64,000 nucleotides of DNA. Origin: Lactococcus ileimucosae. GTDB lineage: Bacteria; Bacillota; Bacilli; Lactobacillales; Streptococcaceae. A program made the translations under genes and the position numbers. The stretch spans positions 1-64,000 of the forward strand of contig NZ_CALPDE010000001.1 in NCBI RefSeq assembly GCF_943193185.1, read 5' to 3'. Position 1 is the stretch's first letter; the number at the start of each line of letters is the position of its first letter. Positions 63,799 to 64,000 of this stretch are shown piece after piece. The notes beneath the pieces were generated by a model, which was not told where the DNA came from, made no database searches, and saw only the letters and a list, made by a program, of their open reading frames with translations.

Positions 63799-63825
63799 AA
63801 AAAACCGGGTAAATACCCGGCTTTT
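63799..63825 (-). terminator. Attenuator terminator upstream of the permease
   Basis: Perfect CCGGGTATTTACCCGG stem-loop followed by TTTTTTT on the minus strand, 130 bases before the permease start and after the leader peptide. Confidence 0.88.
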
Positions 63826-63832
63826 AATCACG

Positions 63833-63876
63833 GGCACAGATACTTTTTGAGAATACTCAAAAGCTGTATCTATGCC
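63833..63876 (-). promoter_or_regulatory. Second hairpin of the permease leader
   Basis: GGCATAGATAC/GTATCTGTGCC plus CTTTTGAG/CTCAAAA form a long stem between leader peptide and terminator. Candidate pause/antiterminator element. Confidence 0.65.
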
Positions 63877-63891
63877 AAGCATAAACACAAC

Positions 63892-63939
63892 TTATCTGCG
63901 CCAAAAATAAAAGACTGTCAATGTTGATGCTTTGCTCAT
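63892..63939 (-). CDS. Leader peptide MSKASTLTVFYFWRR
   Basis: 15 residues with a strong AGAAGGAG site and the aromatic run FYFW followed by RR and TAA. Located between a promoter and a hairpin-terminator pair, as in ribosome-mediated attenuation. Confidence 0.65.
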   Translation of the reverse strand: MSKASTLTVFYFWRR

Positions 63940-63971
63940 GTGATTTTTTCTCCTTCTCAAATTTAAAATTT

Positions 63972-64000
63972 ATTATATATAAAAATATTTTAAATTGCAA
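63972..64000 (-). promoter_or_regulatory. Promoter of the permease leader
   Basis: TTGCAA (63995-64000), 17 bases, TATAAT (63972-63977), at the window edge. Confidence 0.8.

Overview
This 64 kb window is chromosomal DNA of a low-GC lactic acid coccus, most probably a Lactococcus of the garvieae/petauri group. This is inferred from recognisable proteins and gene order: dgkA-ybeY-phoH, rplU-prp-rpmA with N-terminally extended L27, rapZ-yvcK-whiA, glpK-glpO-glpF, a Mn riboswitch/P-type ATPase like Lactococcus yoaB, and an Lsa-type ABC-F protein close to what is described for L. garvieae. Most genes lie on the minus strand. No rRNA, tRNA, CRISPR array, prophage or complete insertion sequence was seen.

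Layout. 0-4.2 kb: remnant of comFC, then dgkA, ybeY, a Nudix hydrolase, phoH and ald. 4.3-6.7 kb: a frameshifted small secreted protein and a two-gene ABC transporter. 6.7-7.8 kb: rpmA-prp-rplU with an L21 leader. 8-17.3 kb: lipid kinase, membrane protein, DUF1934, HD-domain and HAD phosphatases, trhO, DUF3592, a decayed lipoprotein, a metallophosphoesterase and a DUF402 phosphatase. 17.3-20.6 kb: drug-type ABC exporter divergent from a TetR regulator. 20.6-25 kb: accessory island with a modular exported protein (copy 1), a reductase, an ETX/MTX2-type beta-pore-forming toxin and a secreted papain-like protein. 25-30.2 kb: obg and a Mn-riboswitch-controlled cation ATPase. 30.2-38.4 kb: PTS/alpha-mannosidase/6-phospho-glycosidase operon. 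38.5-44.3 kb: glycerol operon and regulator. 44.4-50 kb: CLC channel, DUF896, glyS, glyQ and a formate/nitrite-type channel behind a glycine T-box. 50.1-52.5 kb: modular exported protein copy 2 beside a truncated ORF. 52.5-57.3 kb: whiA-yvcK-rapZ-cls and a 67-bp tandem repeat. 57.3-60 kb: pyroglutamate module (DUF969, DUF979, pcp, GGCT-like). 60.2-64 kb: lsa-type ABC-F gene with several leader ORFs, and an amino acid permease behind a leader-peptide attenuator.

The most unusual signals are: (1) two 1.6-kb exported-protein genes 30 kb apart that share promoter, GC-rich 5' part and 3' tail but carry different AT-richer C-terminal domains, and so look like cassette-exchanging paralogues with a homopolymer in the promoter region; (2) the pore-forming toxin with its papain-like neighbour; (3) a membrane channel placed inside the T-box-controlled glyQS transcription unit; (4) a FYFW leader-peptide attenuator upstream of a permease and a multi-ORF leader upstream of the ABC-F resistance gene.
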